Shown: one piece after another, positions 9,402 to 17,359 of the stretch | How the letters are laid out: each line of letters begins with the position of its first letter | Numbering within the stretch: position 1 is the first letter of the stretch | Assembly: GCA_947174565.1 (NCBI GenBank) | Contig: CAMWJL010000003.1 | Coordinates: forward strand, 1-61,695 | Direction: 5' to 3' | DNA length: 61,695 nt | Origin: an uncultured Prevotellaceae bacterium | GTDB taxonomy: Bacteria; Bacteroidota; Bacteroidia; Bacteroidales; Bacteroidaceae | Notes under the pieces: generated by a model | The model's input: only the letters and a program-made list of their open reading frames with translations | Told to the model about the DNA's origin: nothing | The model's database searches: none | Program-made: the position numbers and the translations under genes

Positions 9402-9432
9402 CAAAAATACACATATTCTTCCAGCCTTGCAA
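9402..9432 (-). promoter_or_regulatory. Promoter of the prmC operon, possibly leaderless
   Basis: On the reverse strand TTG (9432-9430), a 20-nt spacer and TATTTTTG (9409-9402) fit the Bacteroidetes promoter. The -7 box ends only 4 nt before the ATG of prmC (9397), so transcription would start at or next to the start codon. Confidence 0.55.
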
Positions 9433-9446
9433 CTGGAGACCACAAA

Positions 9447-9477
9447 AAAGTGGCGGGCACATGGTGTCCGCCACTTT
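9447..9477 (-). terminator. GTGGCGG hairpin, copy 1
   Basis: Inverted repeat AAAGTGGCGGGCAC - ATG - GTGTCCGCCACTTT. On the reverse strand it is followed by TTTTTT (9449-9444), so it can end transcripts coming from the retropepsin side. It is one of three related hairpins within 1 kb (also 9803 and 10459), preceded on the forward strand by similar CTGGAGACCACA-like sequence. Confidence 0.55.
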
Positions 9478-9604
9478 GCGTTGATGACCTGTGTGAGTTC
9501 TACTTGACTCGCTTTCGGCATTAACACCTCTCTTGCATCCCTCGCAAGGCTGCCTTCCATAGACCGCAGAGCACGTCGATGTGTGGGGCGGTTTCACACC
9601 CTCT

Positions 9605-9676
9605 AAATCGGAGTCCCCGACTCCGACCGACCGATGTCGGGGACTCCGATTGGTCGATGTCCCCGACATCGATTTT
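9605..9676 (+). repeat. 72-bp triple-palindrome core, copy A
   Basis: The core is AAATC, box 1 GGAGTCCCCGACTCC, spacer GACCGACC, box 2 GATGTCGGGGACTCC, spacer GATTGGTC, box 3 GATGTCCCCGACATC, then GATTTT. It lies in the 439-bp gap 9398-9836 between prmC and the retropepsin gene. A left arm of about 87 bp (from ~9518, ending TTTCACACCCTCT) and a right arm to the hairpin at 9728-9766 are recognisably related to those of the other copies. I see no gene in this gap. Confidence 0.9.
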
Positions 9677-9727
9677 GAGGGTCATTCTACAGGTCATTAC
9701 GCTGTGACCTCAACCGATGCACAGAAC

Positions 9728-9766
9728 GCCCCCGTTCGGGATGAGGAAATCATCCCGAACGGGGGC
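9728..9766. repeat. Perfect 17-bp stem hairpin at the end of element A
   Basis: GCCCCCGTTCGGGATGA, loop GGAAA, and the exact complement (9750-9766). It has no T-run, so it is not a classical terminator. The CCGTTCGGGA half recurs at the same relative place in the right arms at 40487 and, on the reverse strand, near 48470, which marks it as part of the dispersed element. Confidence 0.6.
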
Positions 9767-9802
9767 TTCTCTTTCAACCTTGTGGCTGGAAGACATAAAG
9801 AA

Positions 9803-9832
9803 ATGGCGAACACTTGGGGTGTCCGCCACTTA
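9803..9832 (-). terminator. Terminator of the retropepsin unit (GTGGCGG hairpin, copy 2)
   Basis: On the reverse strand, AAGTGGCGGACAC pairs with GTGTTCGCCATTT (two G-U pairs) around a short loop, followed by a T-rich stretch (CTTTATG). It starts 5 nt after the retropepsin stop codon at 9837. It is related to the hairpins at 9447 and 10459. Confidence 0.6.
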
Positions 9833-9836
9833 TTTG

Positions 9837-10250
9837 TTAGGGGGTTGGGAACAAAAGTTCTCCTTTGTGTTTCTTGCCTGCAAGTTCGATGGTCAGTTTG
9901 CCACGACCGATAATGTCCATGCCAATGATGACAGTTCCGAGTCCCTCGCCATCCAAGCCATACACCTCTAAGTTGAACACCAAGTCAGGGGTTAGCATCA
10001 ATCGGACATCATACACACCCACAGTGTTGAGTTTGTTGCCAATTTCTATGAGTTCTTCACGCTTAGGTTGGCATTTCAGTTCTCTCAAAATGTCCATGCT
10101 TACAGCAGTTCGGGTAGCACCCGTATCAATCAAAGCTGCATCAGCAACATGCAGGTTCTGGAAGTCGTGCGAGAAGACAACACAATCTGTACACATCTTG
10201 AACGATGGCTCAATCGGATACTCTTGCAGAGGGAGTGATACGTATTTCAT
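9837..10250 (-). CDS. Retropepsin-like aspartic protease domain protein
   Basis: 137 residues. ADAALIDTGATRTAVS holds the DTGA catalytic triad typical of single-domain, dimeric retroviral-type proteases, and TVIIGMDIIGRGKLTI matches the second conserved hydrophobic-glycine motif (hhGxDhh). No signal peptide or membrane segment is visible, so it is probably cytoplasmic. Its substrate is unknown. The first 41 bp overlap the small upstream gene in another frame, and both share the promoter at 10415-10445, giving a compact two-gene unit between two hairpin terminators. Confidence 0.8.
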   Translation of the reverse strand: MKYVSLPLQEYPIEPSFKMCTDCVVFSHDFQNLHVADAALIDTGATRTAVSMDILRELKCQPKREELIEIGNKLNTVGVYDVRLMLTPDLVFNLEVYGLDGEGLGTVIIGMDIIGRGKLTIELAGKKHKGELLFPTP

Positions 10251-10392
10251 AGGCTGTTTTAGCTTGTTTGATGAGGCGTTCCTTCTCTTCTGCAGTCAGT
10301 TGCCTTGGCTTTCGTCTTCTCGTGGCTGTTCTTGGACGAATCACACCGATATGCCCAATGATGGGAATGCTTTTCTGAGTTTCCATAGGCAT
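10210..10392 (-). CDS. Small basic protein upstream of the retropepsin gene
   Basis: 60 residues with no family I recognise. The N-terminal half is rich in Arg/Lys (VIRPRTATRRRKPRQLT) and is followed by a short charged helix (EEKERLIKQAKTAYEIR). I keep it as a gene because a consensus promoter ends just upstream, its ATG leaves a short leader, and it overlaps the retropepsin gene by 41 bp in the manner of a coupled pair. It could be a partner or substrate of the protease; that is inference. Confidence 0.55.
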   Translation of the reverse strand: MPMETQKSIPIIGHIGVIRPRTATRRRKPRQLTAEEKERLIKQAKTAYEIRITPSARVSD

Positions 10393-10414
10393 TGCTTCTT
10401 AAATGACTTTGCGA

Positions 10415-10445
10415 CAAAGGTACGACAATTTCTGTAGCTTCCAAA
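10415..10445 (-). promoter_or_regulatory. Promoter of the small-protein/retropepsin unit
   Basis: On the reverse strand TTTG (10445-10442), a 19-nt spacer and TACCTTTG (10422-10415) match the Bacteroidetes consensus exactly. The expected start of transcription is about 15 nt before the ATG at 10392. Confidence 0.72.
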
Positions 10446-10458
10446 GAAAAGCATAAAA

Positions 10459-10489
10459 AAAGTGGCGGACACTTAGTGCCCGCCACTTT
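10459..10489 (-). terminator. Terminator of the large secreted-protein gene (GTGGCGG hairpin, copy 3)
   Basis: AAAGTGGCGGACAC - TTA - GTGCCCGCCACTTT. On the reverse strand the stem is followed by a T-run, 20 nt after the stop codon at 10510. It is a typical intrinsic terminator. Confidence 0.75.
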
Positions 10490-10509
10490 GAATAATGCAG
10501 TGTGTGATT

Positions 10510-13500
10510 TTACTTGATGTAGAGCTTCTTGCCATTGACAATCACGATGCCCTTGTAGTCCTTGCCCACCTGCTGGCCAGCGAGGTTGTACATAGGAGCG
10601 TTGCCGTTAGCAGTGTTGGCAATCTCAGTCTCTTCGATGCCAGTTACTTCCTTGTCGCTCTCGTTGCCGTAGTAAGTGAGGCGGAAGTCGTCAGCCTTGA
10701 ACCATGACGTGCTGGATGCCTTGATGGTTACGTCGCCCTTCTCTTCGAGCTTGAAGATGATGTTGCAGATATTACCATTCTGCTTCGCAGGACCCATCAC
10801 GAATGGCATGCCCTCGCCGTTGGCTGTAAGGTCGATGATGTTGTTATTATCAGAAGCAAGGATTGCCTGCAACTCGTAAGTACCTGCTGGGAGGCTCTTC
10901 ACCACCTGTGAAACGTAGTAGCCATCTGCTGGAGCAGAGCTGTTCCATGTGTTGAATACGTATGCACCGTCAGCGTTGTCAATCGTGTAAGTTCCGTTAG
11001 AGTTGTCAGCAGAACGTGTGTCGCTACCCTGATAGTAAGTCCAGCCGTTCAGACCGTCCTCGAAGCTTGGGTTCGTGATAACCTGTGTCATGTCAACAGG
11101 GTTCTCATCGCTGGCCTCAGCGTAGTTAGCTGGCACTTTCAGTTCGCCCATCAGGCTTGATGCCTTCTCGATGACTGCTTCCAGTTCAGCCACGGTCAAC
11201 TCTCTGTTGCCCAGGTTGTCAGCGATAGTCTCCAGATACTCGCTGGCTTCAGCAGCGATAACAGGGTTGGCCTCCTCTTCGTCCTTGGCTGTCTCCAGCT
11301 GGTTCACGATGTCTTCAGCCTGAGGATAGAGTTCAGCAGACTTCTTGGCGTATGCGATAGCTTCGTCAATTTTAGCAATGTATGCTTTGCATGCCTCCTC
11401 GGTGTCGAGTGCTGCAACGCCAGCTTCCAGTGCTGCCAATCCGTCGGTCACGTCTGTGCCTACATTGTCCTCGTTTGCAGTGACAAATGCGTTCAGCTCA
11501 GCTAACTTCTCATTGATGATGGTAAGATATACATCAACACCGCCGCCGAGATAAGTCAGCTTGAAGTTGTCGAAGATTACCCAGTCGCCATCGCTGATGC
11601 ACTTGATACCGAATGTGAGGTCTGTCTGCTCGTTGAGGATGATGTTCAGCTTGGTTGTGTAGTCAGGAGCGTCGTTGCCCTCAATGGTGTGAGCGAAGTG
11701 GTAGTATGCGCCCTGCATGCCGTTTGGCACCCACTTGCCTTCCCATTCAGCGTCGCTTGGCCAAGAACCCTGGTCATAGAGCTTCTCTTCTGTTGCATAG
11801 TCGTGCTGGTTTGGAACTGCAGAACGCTGTTCTTCATCGTTCACAACAGCATAGAGGAAAGTCTCGATTCCTTTGCCGCTGTCGTCGCGCTCGAAGGCTT
11901 GGCAAGAGAACTGGTAGATACCTGCAGGCATGTTCTTGATAGTTTGGAACATAGCGAACTTAGCGTGGTAAACCTCTGCGTTGCCCGATGTAGGTGCAGG
12001 AATGCCAACGTCCAGCGTGTTCTCTCCCTGATCCAAACCGCCCCATGCTGGTCTTGCACCGTCTGTCTGCCATCCAGAGAAGTTCGTGTCGAAGTCGGGG
12101 TTCTGAATCATGAAGGTGATGTCGTCGCCTGCTTCAAGATACTGTGAAACGTAGTCGTTCACCATCTTGCTCATGATGCCGTCCAGCTCATCGATTTGCT
12201 CGATGGTGTAGGTCTGCTCTTCGTAAGCCTCTTCCCACTCCTGGATGTTGTCACCTAATTCATCAGAAATGCCTTCAAACTTGGTGCCTGAGAAGTTGTC
12301 CATCTGCTCTACAACCTTCTCGTTGAATGCCTTGAAGGTCTCGTATGCCTTGATAGACTTTTGGAGCTGTTCGTAGGCAGCGTTCATTGCGTCCTGTGCA
12401 GCCATGTAGTCGCCACCGTTTGCAGAGATAGCTTCTGCGCTCTCGATAGCTTCCACATAAGCCTTCTTGTCGCCAGTGTAAGCAATCACCTCTTCCATGG
12501 CGTCTTCATCAGGGTCTTGCTTGCTCTTCATTGCTTCGATGGCATCATCCAACAACACCTTGTCTGGGTCGTCTGCCACTGCACCATAGTAGAAGAGTTG
12601 CAGGTTGTCCATTGCAATCCAGTTCACAGGTGTCTGTGCTTCTGCGCTGTTGATGACACGAAGACCGAGCGTCATAGAGCCACCAGTGTGGATGAAGGTG
12701 AACTCGAAGTGCTCTGGCTTTTCGTTGTTAGTAGCCACAGCTGTATAGTATTCCTTGCCATCCAATGATGCCTGGGCGAACAACTGCACGTTGTCGGGAT
12801 GAGCACCACCGAGCCATTGAGCGTTAGCGATAGCATCAACTGCCAGTGTGTATTTACCAGCGGGAAGACCTGGAATTGTCTGAGTGATAGAGCCGTCGCC
12901 AAGATGGTCAGGATTAGCTTTCCATGCTTCGATAAAGCCACTGATTGTCACATCGCCATTGGTGTAGCTGGCACCTTGATAACCGATGTTGCTGGCTGCT
13001 GTTGAGTTAGCCGTATATGTGATGTCCCAGCCATTCGCATTGCCTGATGAGAAGTCAGGGTTGGTGAATACGCCTGAAACGTCGTTCTTTTCGCCCTCTT
13101 CGATGTTCTCGAAGTATTCTGCGATTTCTACCCAACGACCCTTGTCGTAAGCGGCATCAGCAGCCTTCTTCAGTTCTTCGATAGAGCTGCTTGTGTTGTT
13201 GTACACCTCAAATTCGTCAGCGAGTGCCGAGGCCTCAATGCCTTTCTCCATTGCGCTCTCAATCTGAGCCTTCAGGTTCTCAGCTGCGAGATAGATCGCT
13301 GCCTTTTCCTTATAAGCTTCATACTCAGCTACAGATACGAACTGCCACTCATCCCAGAAAGGTGCGCCAGCAGGGAATGCCAATTCAGGATCCATCTTCT
13401 CGCCGTCCACTTCGGGAACGTACAGATATTCTGCATTGTAGAAGTAGCAACGTGTGTTGTTCTCTGCTCCTGTTGCTGTTGCGCATACGCCCCATGCGCC

Positions 13501-13995
13501 AGGGATGAGTGTGCTGGGATTGACAGCGTTGTCATCAGCATCTTTGATACCGTCCTGACCTACGCCTGTGTTTGTAATCTTGTAGCTGCCGTTGGCTTGC
13601 TTCTCCACCACCCATGTGCTTGTACCAGGGTAATTAGAATCATTGACGCCAGCATCTACCCACTGAGCGTCCCATGAGTTGGCTGAAACATACAGCCACT
13701 TGTTCTTGTTGGTGTATGCAGCTGGATAGCAGCACAGATTGTAAGCACCGTCTTCCAGTGCCTTCATGCGGATTGAGTCGCCATATTCAGCGACAGAAGC
13801 GCGTGTGTTCCAGTCGTTATGACCAGCGAGGAAGCCCTTCGCACCTACGTTGTACAGGTACTGGGTGGTCTCTCCGTCATCAGCCATCTCGACAAAGTTA
13901 GTCACAGTTGGCTTTTCCCACGTTGCCGTGAAACTCTGTGCGAATGAGACAGCGCTCATCAGCGCAGAAGCTACCAATAGTAAAGCTTTCTTCAT
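10510..13995 (-). CDS. Large secreted multidomain protein with C-terminal tail
   Basis: 1161 residues. A signal peptide (MKKALLLVASALMSAVSFAQ) is followed by an N-terminal beta-rich region. Three modules each open with NPxF...GW (VFTNPDFSSGNANGW near residue 311, MIQNPDFDTNFSGW near 632, VITNPSFEDGLNGW near 975); these look like jelly-roll, carbohydrate-binding-type domains. Acidic helical linkers separate them (for example LEAGVAALDTEEACKAYIAK). The end, YNLAGQQVGKDYKGIVIVNG, is the C-terminal tail common on exported Prevotella/Bacteroides proteins. There is no catalytic domain I can identify. It probably acts at the surface or outside the cell. It is a single gene with its own terminator. 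Confidence 0.8.
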   Translation of the reverse strand: MKKALLLVASALMSAVSFAQSFTATWEKPTVTNFVEMADDGETTQYLYNVGAKGFLAGHNDWNTRASVAEYGDSIRMKALEDGAYNLCCYPAAYTNKNKWLYVSANSWDAQWVDAGVNDSNYPGTSTWVVEKQANGSYKITNTGVGQDGIKDADDNAVNPSTLIPGAWGVCATATGAENNTRCYFYNAEYLYVPEVDGEKMDPELAFPAGAPFWDEWQFVSVAEYEAYKEKAAIYLAAENLKAQIESAMEKGIEASALADEFEVYNNTSSSIEELKKAADAAYDKGRWVEIAEYFENIEEGEKNDVSGVFTNPDFSSGNANGWDITYTANSTAASNIGYQGASYTNGDVTISGFIEAWKANPDHLGDGSITQTIPGLPAGKYTLAVDAIANAQWLGGAHPDNVQLFAQASLDGKEYYTAVATNNEKPEHFEFTFIHTGGSMTLGLRVINSAEAQTPVNWIAMDNLQLFYYGAVADDPDKVLLDDAIEAMKSKQDPDEDAMEEVIAYTGDKKAYVEAIESAEAISANGGDYMAAQDAMNAAYEQLQKSIKAYETFKAFNEKVVEQMDNFSGTKFEGISDELGDNIQEWEEAYEEQTYTIEQIDELDGIMSKMVNDYVSQYLEAGDDITFMIQNPDFDTNFSGWQTDGARPAWGGLDQGENTLDVGIPAPTSGNAEVYHAKFAMFQTIKNMPAGIYQFSCQAFERDDSGKGIETFLYAVVNDEEQRSAVPNQHDYATEEKLYDQGSWPSDAEWEGKWVPNGMQGAYYHFAHTIEGNDAPDYTTKLNIILNEQTDLTFGIKCISDGDWVIFDNFKLTYLGGGVDVYLTIINEKLAELNAFVTANEDNVGTDVTDGLAALEAGVAALDTEEACKAYIAKIDEAIAYAKKSAELYPQAEDIVNQLETAKDEEEANPVIAAEASEYLETIADNLGNRELTVAELEAVIEKASSLMGELKVPANYAEASDENPVDMTQVITNPSFEDGLNGWTYYQGSDTRSADNSNGTYTIDNADGAYVFNTWNSSAPADGYYVSQVVKSLPAGTYELQAILASDNNNIIDLTANGEGMPFVMGPAKQNGNICNIIFKLEEKGDVTIKASSTSWFKADDFRLTYYGNESDKEVTGIEETEIANTANGNAPMYNLAGQQVGKDYKGIVIVNGKKLYIK

Positions 13996-14324
13996 AAAGA
14001 GTGATTAAAAGATTAGTTAAAAATGTTAATTGTTCCCTATTTTGTTAATGTGTTGAAGGGCTTGTGATGAACAACACCCCTAAAAAGGCATCGTTTCGTG
14101 TTCGGGCGACAAAGATAGAATTTGTACCTTGCTTTTACCCCCCCCGTTTTGTTAATTTATATTAAATAACCCTGATTCCTTGCCTTGAATCAAGACAATC
14201 GGTCGATTTTAGTCGCTCATGCGTCTTAGCGAACAGCTACGATTAGCGATGAAGTGTGCAGATAACGACATCAGGGAGCAGTCGTTATCTCCGTGCTGAA
14301 TTTGTCGGGCATACGTCAACATTT

Positions 14325-14374
14325 GGTGGAAATTGACAAAACACGCACTGCAAAATCGGTGGAAATTGACAAAA
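14325..14374. repeat. 17-bp direct repeat GGTGGAAATTGACAAAA, two copies 33 bp apart
   Basis: Identical 17-mers at 14325-14341 and 14358-14374. Subterminal repeats of this flavour (TGTCAATTTCCACC on the other strand) are typical of IS21-family ends, but no istA/istB sequence is present, so this would only be a remnant. Confidence 0.5.
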
Positions 14375-14430
14375 TGATTCATAAGTAAAGTGTGGGGGCA
14401 TTGGTGGAGTGCCTGCGTGAAATAACAAGG

Positions 14431-14462
14431 ACACCCTGCGCGTGTTATTTCGCGCAGGGTGT
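14431..14462 (-). terminator. Hairpin after the HI0933-type gene
   Basis: ACACCCTGCGCG, loop TGTTATTT, CGCGCAGGGTGT: a perfect 12-bp stem 50 nt after the stop at 14513. Only a weak T-rich tail follows on the reverse strand. Confidence 0.5.
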
Positions 14463-14512
14463 GTGAAATGAAGTGCGCAGGGTGCGCACATGCTGATGTT
14501 GAGGATGTTAGG

Positions 14513-15700
14513 TTAGTGGCGGAGTGTCAGGGCGAGTTCGATGCCTTTGGCTACGGTGTAGGCGGTGGTCCAGGCGGCTTGGAAGTTGAATCCGCCTGTC
14601 ACGCCGTCGATGTCGAGCACTTCACCTGCATAGTAGAGGTGGGGTGTTTGTTTCGACTGAAGGGTGGTCTTATCTACAGCGTCGAGTGGGATGCCGCCGC
14701 AGGTGACGAACTCGTCTTTGTAGGGGCTGCGCCCTGCTATCTGGTAGGTGTCGTTGGTGAGCAGGTTGACCAAGCGGTTCAACCCTTTCTTGCCCAGTTC
14801 GTTGCATCGCTTGCCTTGCAGTTGGGCTTTCTGCAACAGATAGTTCCACAGGCGGTTTTGCAGGGGATAGGGGCGTGTGTTGTCGATGAGCTTTTGGGCG
14901 TTCTGCTCTATTATATATATAATGTGTAGGCGGATGGCTTCGGTATTGGTCTCGCCTGTCCAGTTGATGCACAGGGGCGACTGGTAGTGCTGCGTTGCCA
15001 AGTGTCGGGCGGCGTGGCTGGAGAGTTTTAGGATGGCAGGACCGCTCATGCCCCAGTGGGTGATGAGCAGTGGTCCTTGGGTACGGAAGGGGGTGGAGGG
15101 GAGGTGGACAAGGACATCATCCACCACCAAGCCTTGCAGGGCGGTGAGGGCGGTGTCCTTGATGGTGAAGGTGAAGAGGCTGGGCACGCAGCCTTCCTTG
15201 CGAGGTGTGCCACCGATGGTAACAGCCACGAAGTCAAACGATTGGAGAAGTGCCTGTGGGTCTTCCACCTTGGTTCCGAGACGGAGACGGATGCCGTGCC
15301 GTTTGGCTTCGCGGAGGAAGCAGTCGATGATGGCGTGGCTGTCTTGCGCTTCGGGGAAGACGCACTGGTCTGACTGTATGGTGAGGGGCACGCCGTGGGT
15401 CTCGAACCATCGGTAGGCATCGGCTGGACCGAACTGTTTGAACAGCCGTTTGAGCAGGGTTGCACCGCGTGGATAGACCTGCCGCAGGTCGGTCACGCTG
15501 GCAAAGGTGTTGGTGCAGTTGCAGCGACCTCCCCCCGAAATCTCTACCTTGGCAAGCACTTTGTGCTGCTGCTCGAAGATGGTAACATCAAGTTCGGGCA
15601 TCAGCTCCTTGGCGTTGATTGCCAAGAAGAAACCTGCCGCACCGCCGCCAATGACGGCAAGTGTGGGGCGGCTATTGCTTTGCTCGTTCGAGTGCCACAT
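14513..15700 (-). CDS. HI0933/YhiN-family FAD-dependent flavoprotein
   Basis: 395 residues from ATG 15700. The N-terminal dinucleotide site is LAVIGGGAAGFFLAI; KVEISGGGRCNCTN is the family hallmark, and EVLDIDGVTGGFNFQAAW the C-terminal FAD motif. Members are presumed soluble NAD(P)/FAD oxidoreductases; the physiological reaction is not established. The 5' end overlaps the sulP gene by 29 bp. The only alternative upstream start (15757) lies deeper in sulP and would add residues unlike the family. It is last gene of the operon starting at 19366. Confidence 0.88.
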   Translation of the reverse strand: MWHSNEQSNSRPTLAVIGGGAAGFFLAINAKELMPELDVTIFEQQHKVLAKVEISGGGRCNCTNTFASVTDLRQVYPRGATLLKRLFKQFGPADAYRWFETHGVPLTIQSDQCVFPEAQDSHAIIDCFLREAKRHGIRLRLGTKVEDPQALLQSFDFVAVTIGGTPRKEGCVPSLFTFTIKDTALTALQGLVVDDVLVHLPSTPFRTQGPLLITHWGMSGPAILKLSSHAARHLATQHYQSPLCINWTGETNTEAIRLHIIYIIEQNAQKLIDNTRPYPLQNRLWNYLLQKAQLQGKRCNELGKKGLNRLVNLLTNDTYQIAGRSPYKDEFVTCGGIPLDAVDKTTLQSKQTPHLYYAGEVLDIDGVTGGFNFQAAWTTAYTVAKGIELALTLRH

Positions 15701-17351
15701 TGATGTTGGGGCAGATGTTTTCCTCGCCAATGAGTTCGTTGAAGCCGTTCTTTGCAAGTATGTCGCGCACGGAATCGTTCACGCCCGAAAGGATAATCTT
15801 GATGCCCTCTTTCTTCGACATGCCAATGAGGCTCTGCAAGTTGTGCATGCCGGTGGAGTCGATGAAAGGCACTTTGCGCATGCGGATGATGCGCACCTCG
15901 GGGCGTTCTTTCATGCGCACCATCACTTCCTCGAACTTGTTGGCGATGCCGAAGAAGTAAGGTCCGTTGATTTCATACACTTCCACATGCTCGGGGATGG
16001 TGAGATGCTCGATGTTCGGGTTCTCAGCCAAGTCGGTTTCGGCGGTCGGGTCAATCTCGTCGTCGTCGGTGAGCACGCTGACACGAGTGGTCTCAGCCAT
16101 GCGGTGCATACAGAGCAGACAGGCGAGCATGAGTCCCACCTCGATGGCGATGGTGAGGTCGAAGATGACGGTGAGGATGAAGGTAAGCCAAAGCACGAAG
16201 GTGTCGCTCTTGGGGTTGTGTACCATCTCTCGGATAGTACGCCAGCCGCTCATGTTGTAGCTGACCACGACGAGCACGCCTGCCAGACATGCCATGGGGA
16301 TGTACTTGGCGTAAGGCATAAGGAAGAAGTAGATGAGCAGGAGCACGACGGCATGGATGATGCCAGCGATGGGGGTGCGACCGCCGTTGTTGATGTTGGT
16401 CATTGTGCGTGCGATGGCACCAGTGGCAGGGATGCCGCCAAAGACGGGGCTGAGCACGTTGGCAATGCCTTGACCGATAAGCTCTTGGTTGGAGTCGTGC
16501 TTGTGGCCGATGATACCGTCTGCCACGGTGGCAGAGAGCAGGCTCTCGATGGCACCGAGCACGGCGATGGTGATGGCTGGCGAGAGAAGACTCTTGATGT
16601 TTTCCCAGCTGAGGGCGGGCAGCTCGGCTTCGGGCATGGAGGGGTTGATGTCGAAGCGGTCGCCGATGGTGTCAACGTGGATGTCGAAGTATTGAGTCAT
16701 GATGATGCCTGCCACGGTCATGACGATGATGGCTACGAGCGAGCCAGGCACTTTCTTGCTGATGAAGGGGGTGCAGGCGATGATGACCACGGAGAGAACG
16801 CCGACGATGGCAGTGGCGAGGTCGATGGTGGAGAAGTTCTGAATGTAGCAAATCCACTTCTCGATGAAGTCGGCTGGCACGCCACCCTCGATGTGGAGAC
16901 CGAGCAGGTCCTTCACTTGGGTGGAGAAGATGGTAAGGGCGATACCGCTGGTGAAGCCTACGATGATGGGGTAGGGTATGTAGCGGATGATGGTGCCGAG
17001 GCGCAGCACGCCGAGCAGAATGAGGAAGAGGCCTGCCATGACGGTGGCGATGGCGAGGCCTGTGAGTCCGTATTGCTGGATGATGCCGTAGATGATGATG
17101 ATGAAGGCTCCTGTGGGGCCGCCTATCTGCACGCGGCTGCCACCGAAGGCACTGATGGCGAAGCCAGCGATGATGGCGGTGAGGATGCCTTTTTCGGGCG
17201 ACACGCCCGAGGCGATGCCGAAGGCGATGGCGAGTGGCAGGGCGACAATGCCCACGATGATGCCGGCCATGAGGTCGGCCATGAACTTCTGACGGTTGTA
17301 GTCCTTGAGCGTGTAGAACAGCTCGGGCTTTGACAGACGAAATCTCTTCAT
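15672..17351 (-). CDS. SulP-family inorganic anion transporter with STAS domain
   Basis: 559 residues. An N-terminal transport domain of many hydrophobic segments contains FMADLMAGIIVGIVALPLAIAF and the family motif region VQIGGPTGAFIIIIYG. The cytoplasmic STAS domain near the C-terminus includes VPFIDSTGMHNLQSLI. It probably moves sulfate, bicarbonate or a related anion across the inner membrane; substrate choice cannot be read. It is 8 nt after the GT2 gene in the same operon. A 608-codon frame opposite to it is a shadow of codon bias. Confidence 0.9.
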   Translation of the reverse strand: MKRFRLSKPELFYTLKDYNRQKFMADLMAGIIVGIVALPLAIAFGIASGVSPEKGILTAIIAGFAISAFGGSRVQIGGPTGAFIIIIYGIIQQYGLTGLAIATVMAGLFLILLGVLRLGTIIRYIPYPIIVGFTSGIALTIFSTQVKDLLGLHIEGGVPADFIEKWICYIQNFSTIDLATAIVGVLSVVIIACTPFISKKVPGSLVAIIVMTVAGIIMTQYFDIHVDTIGDRFDINPSMPEAELPALSWENIKSLLSPAITIAVLGAIESLLSATVADGIIGHKHDSNQELIGQGIANVLSPVFGGIPATGAIARTMTNINNGGRTPIAGIIHAVVLLLIYFFLMPYAKYIPMACLAGVLVVVSYNMSGWRTIREMVHNPKSDTFVLWLTFILTVIFDLTIAIEVGLMLACLLCMHRMAETTRVSVLTDDDEIDPTAETDLAENPNIEHLTIPEHVEVYEINGPYFFGIANKFEEVMVRMKERPEVRIIRMRKVPFIDSTGMHNLQSLIGMSKKEGIKIILSGVNDSVRDILAKNGFNELIGEENICPNINVALERAKQ

Positions 17352-17359
17352 GTTTTCTT

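Larger units (their letters stand above)
13996..14512. other. 517-bp intergenic region with promoter, hairpins and a direct repeat
   Basis: No convincing gene. It contains a -7-like TATCTTTG (reverse, 14117-14110) for the large secreted-protein gene. A C8 run lies at 14138-14145, 20 nt upstream of that box. An inverted repeat AGATAACGAC/GTCGTTATCT occupies 14260-14290, and GGTGGAAATTGACAAAA occurs twice (14325 and 14358). A 12-bp stem hairpin sits at 14431-14462. Confidence 0.6.

Noticed and set aside
8519..9460. Longer PrmC start at 9460
   Set aside because: The extra 21 residues cross the predicted promoter and do not resemble PrmC N-termini.
15507..17333. 608-codon forward open frame opposite sulP
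   Set aside because: Its product is a low-complexity His/Asp/Gly/Glu-rich sequence with no domain, while the reverse strand encodes a clear SulP transporter. It reflects codon bias of the real gene.
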